Positions 36,334 to 38,281 of a stretch of DNA of 38,281 nt are shown here, piece after piece. Under the pieces are notes generated by a model. It worked only from the letters and a program-made list of their open reading frames with translations, did not search any database and had not been told where the DNA came from. Origin of the DNA: an uncultured Cetobacterium sp. (GTDB lineage: Bacteria; Fusobacteriota; Fusobacteriia; Fusobacteriales; Fusobacteriaceae); assembly GCA_934085975.1 (NCBI GenBank), contig CAKOHT010000015.1, positions 1-38,281 of the forward strand, read 5' to 3'. Each line of letters starts with the position of its first letter. Position 1 is the stretch's first letter. Position numbers and translations under genes: made by a program.

Positions 36334-36921
36334 TTATATTTTATCTAAACTTTCTATTGGTATTTTTAAAACGTTTAAAGTTTTTATAAAATGATTTATT
36401 GGAAACCCCATAATCGCAAAGAAATCTCCATCTATTTTATCCACAAAAATTGATCCTAATCCTTGAATTCCATACGCTCCAGCCTTATCCATTGCTTCTT
36501 CGCTCTTTATATACCATTCTATTTCTTTATCACTTATCTGTTTAAAATAAACCACACTTTTTACAGATTCAGTTATCTCTATATTTTTTTCTAAATTTAT
36601 CAGTGTATACGCTGTTATCACCTCATGACTCCTTCCAGAAAGAGATTTCAGCATTTTTTTTGCATCTTCTTTATCTTTAGGCTTTCCCAAAACTTTCCCA
36701 TCTATTACAACAACTGTATCAGCTCCCACAACAAACTCTTTTGGATTTTCTACAGCCACCGCCATAACTTTTTTTAATGAAATTTCTTCTATCTGTTCTA
36801 CAATATCTATTTTATCGCTTATTTCCTCAACATCTTTGCTTTCAATTTGTAATTGAAATCCCAGTTGTGCTAATATCTCTTTCCTTCTCGGAGATTTTGA
36901 TGCCAATATCATCTTTTTCAT
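36334..36921 (-). CDS. maf: Maf-family nucleotide pyrophosphatase
   Basis: 195 residues. MILASKSPRRKEIL, VVGADTVVVIDGKVLGKPKDKEDA, LSGRSHEVITAY and the Asp/Glu-rich GAYGIQGLGSIFVDKIDGDFFAIMG are the Maf signatures. The enzyme hydrolyses non-canonical or modified nucleoside triphosphates such as dTTP/UTP and m5UTP. ATG 36921 has GGAAAGGA just upstream; an in-frame ATG at 36939 lacks this. The gene begins 80 bases inside the end of the preceding membrane-protein gene, an unusually long overlap. Confidence 0.95.
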   Translation of the reverse strand: MKKMILASKSPRRKEILAQLGFQLQIESKDVEEISDKIDIVEQIEEISLKKVMAVAVENPKEFVVGADTVVVIDGKVLGKPKDKEDAKKMLKSLSGRSHEVITAYTLINLEKNIEITESVKSVVYFKQISDKEIEWYIKSEEAMDKAGAYGIQGLGSIFVDKIDGDFFAIMGFPINHFIKTLNVLKIPIESLDKI

Positions 36922-37732
36922 CTGTCCTTTCCACATCATCTACTCTACTATCTTCAATTCTTACAGTCATACTTTCTATATTCTCTTCTATATCTCGAAA
37001 AATATTCTCTTGTAATTGTAAAATTAAATCAGTTTCTAAAGTTTCCTCTTGATTAAACTCTTCACTTTCTAGTTCTAAGCGGTCTTTTTCTTGATAAATT
37101 TTTTGAATATTACATATTTCATCATATATCTCTTTTTCCAATTTGGCTTGTTTTTCCAGTCGAATCATCTCTTCTTTCATTCTTCTTTTCTCTTTAATTC
37201 TAAAAATTTGAGCTCTGAAAAAATTGATAACTGATACAATCAATTTTCTTATCATCTTTCCACATATTATAATCACTGAAAGAAAAATTACAAAAATTAA
37301 GCTCCCTACAAATACATCAGTTCGCACTCTAGAAAAAATTTCCAAAAATGTATATAGTTCAATATATCCTAAATTTATATTCAGTAACCCCATTTGAATA
37401 ATAAATTGCTGAACCAAATCTGCTGACCTTTCAACCTGTTCCTTCAAACTATCCAATAAATAAAGATATCCTATAGCTATTCCTAAAATAATCATAAAAC
37501 ATAATCTTGTTTTTAAAATAACCCTTTTATTTGGATTTTTCATAAACATTGAAAATCCATATCCAACTAAAAATATCCACAGCAATTTTTCATATATTCC
37601 AAAATACTCTTCTATATATAGATATATATTGTTTACTTGTAAAAAATTAGGATAAAAATATCCTAAAAAAAAGTAAATCAATGAAATTATATATACATAT
37701 CTAAAATTAAATAACCATTTTATTTTTTTCAT
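36842..37732 (-). CDS. Membrane protein with charged cytoplasmic tail, unknown function
   Basis: 296 residues. About four membrane segments (near 12-30, 48-65, 75-95, 140-165), then a basic, Lys/Arg/Glu-rich helix predicted as coiled coil (about 175-220) and an acidic tail (220-296, many Glu/Asp). The layout recalls the N-terminal part of FtsK-type proteins, but no motor domain follows. First gene of the mreB operon with its own promoter and AAGGTG before the ATG. The last about 27 codons overlap maf in another frame, so the tail could be shorter in relatives or the end altered by a frameshift. Confidence 0.72.
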   Translation of the reverse strand: MKKIKWLFNFRYVYIISLIYFFLGYFYPNFLQVNNIYLYIEEYFGIYEKLLWIFLVGYGFSMFMKNPNKRVILKTRLCFMIILGIAIGYLYLLDSLKEQVERSADLVQQFIIQMGLLNINLGYIELYTFLEIFSRVRTDVFVGSLIFVIFLSVIIICGKMIRKLIVSVINFFRAQIFRIKEKRRMKEEMIRLEKQAKLEKEIYDEICNIQKIYQEKDRLELESEEFNQEETLETDLILQLQENIFRDIEENIESMTVRIEDSRVDDVERTDEKDDIGIKISEKERDISTTGISITN

Positions 37733-37765
37733 TCGAGCACCTTTTCATTAAACTTTTTTCATATT

Positions 37766-37794
37766 ATTGTACCATAGAGCCATATAGTTTTCAA
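37766..37794 (-). promoter_or_regulatory. Promoter of the mreB-gat operon
   Basis: TTGAAA (37794-37789), 17-base spacer, TACAAT (37771-37766). It lies 34 bases before the first gene and just downstream of the tRNA-cluster terminator. Confidence 0.75.
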
Positions 37795-37812
37795 GCAATT
37801 AAGATTTGGGTA

Positions 37813-37843
37813 TAAAAAAAGTAGACTCCTTTAGAAGTCTACT
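37813..37843 (-). terminator. Terminator of the tRNA cluster
   Basis: 10-bp stem AGTAGACTTC (37843-37834) / GGAGTCTACT (37829-37820) with a TAAA loop and one G-U pair, then seven U on the minus strand. It follows tRNA-Leu by 16 bases. Confidence 0.9.
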
Positions 37844-37859
37844 GTTATCTATCATAAAG

Positions 37860-37942
37860 TGGTGCGAGAGGAGGGACTTGAACCCTCACGTCGAAACGCC
37901 AGATCCTAAGTCTGGTGCGTCTGCCAATTCCGCCACCCTCGC
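37860..37942 (-). tRNA. tRNA-Leu (anticodon TAG)
   Basis: Acceptor stem GCGAGGG/CTCTCGC, A73 and encoded CCA (37862-37860). Anticodon stem CCAGA/TCTGG around loop CTTAGGA with anticodon TAG. The variable arm (CGTTTCGACG) is long, as in class II tRNA-Leu. Last tRNA of the cluster. Confidence 0.95.
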
Positions 37943-37944
37943 AG

Positions 37945-38020
<76 letters not shown>

Positions 38021-38045
38021 ATCTATTTACTTTATAAAAAATTAA

Positions 38046-38122
38046 TGGCGGGAGTGACGAGGGTCGAACTCGCGACCTCATGCGTGACAGGCATGCGCTC
38101 TAACCAACTGAGCTACACCCCC
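38046..38122 (-). tRNA. tRNA-Asp (anticodon GTC)
   Basis: Acceptor GGGGGTG/CACTCCC with one G-U, G73, encoded CCA. Anticodon stem CATGC/GCATG with loop CTGTCAC, anticodon GTC. G73 is a known Asp identity base. Confidence 0.95.
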
Positions 38123-38127
38123 ATTTA

Positions 38128-38203
38128 TGGTGGAAACAACTGGACTTGAACCAGTGACCCCCTGCTTGTAAGGCAGGTGCTCTCCCAACTGAGCTATGCT
38201 TCC
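38128..38203 (-). tRNA. tRNA-Val (anticodon TAC)
   Basis: Acceptor GGAAGCA/TGTTTCC with one G-U, A73, encoded CCA. Anticodon stem CCTGC/GCAGG with loop CTTACAA, anticodon TAC. Confidence 0.95.
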
Positions 38204-38206
38204 AAA

Positions 38207-38281
38207 TGGTACCCCGTAGGGGAATCGAACCCCTGTTTATAGAGTGAAAATCTATTGTCCTTACCACTGAACGAACGGGGC
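38207..38281 (-). tRNA. tRNA-Glu (anticodon TTC), at window edge
   Basis: The D, anticodon (stem ATAGA/TCTAT, loop TTTTCAC, anticodon TTC) and T arms are complete, with A73 and CCA. The acceptor reads GCCCCGT/ACGGGGT, so the first pair would be G1-U72, and base 1 is the last base of the window. The tRNA therefore appears just complete. Its product is the substrate type for the GatCAB enzyme encoded nearby, if charged on tRNA-Gln. Confidence 0.93.

Noticed and set aside
36842..37732. Assignment of the membrane protein as FtsK
   Set aside because: It has membrane segments and a charged linker, but no P-loop motor or gamma domain, and the length is far too short.

Overview
The window is AT-rich chromosomal DNA with dense, mostly single-direction operons. 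There is no phage, insertion sequence or CRISPR signal. The gene mix points to an outer-membrane bacterium that shares many genes with Firmicutes: an LpxL-type lipid A acyltransferase and MreB sit beside HPr kinase, SepF, YqhQ, YitT, NrnA, a SpoIIE-type phosphatase and a yybP-ykoY riboswitch. That mix and the base composition suggest Fusobacteriota (Fusobacterium/Cetobacterium-like). This is inference; no 16S rRNA gene is present.

Layout. 1-71: a plus-strand tRNA-Met cut by the window edge, with its terminator. 108-2964: a minus-strand P-type cation ATPase behind a promoter and a Mn2+-type (yybP-ykoY) riboswitch with a long terminator hairpin. 2971-7525: carA-carB (carbamoyl phosphate synthetase) behind a near-consensus promoter and a pyrBI-like leader: a translated 61-codon ORF, a U-rich tract and a terminator overlapping the ORF. 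7513-12740: rapZ-uvrC-lipoprotein-PP2C phosphatase operon. 12773-13264: a lone GrdX-family gene with its own promoter and terminator. 13304-17817 (plus): a nucleoside-type ABC transporter (ATPase and two permeases) and a YqhQ-like membrane protein. 17829-20826 (plus): a Cys-rich small protein and clpB. 20831-28045 (minus): acyltransferase-mtnN-folC-small membrane protein-hprK-yitT-nrnA-sepF. 28072-37794 (minus): membrane protein-maf-mreB-exported protein-scpB-rluB-gatC-gatA-gatB-L,D-transpeptidase, serving cell shape, chromosome segregation, rRNA modification, tRNA amidation and peptidoglycan cross-linking. 37813-38281 (minus): a tRNA cluster transcribed Glu-Val-Asp-Thr-Leu.

The most notable items are: a double-length HPr kinase/phosphorylase made of two HprK copies that have decayed in complementary ways; the carAB leader, which looks like a UTP-sensing attenuator; the Mn2+ riboswitch controlling a P-type ATPase whose membrane residues fit a one-site pump; and a SepF that consists only of the core domain. 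The only stretch over 300 bases without a conventional gene is 7271-7608, which holds the carAB leader, its promoter and the terminator of the preceding operon.
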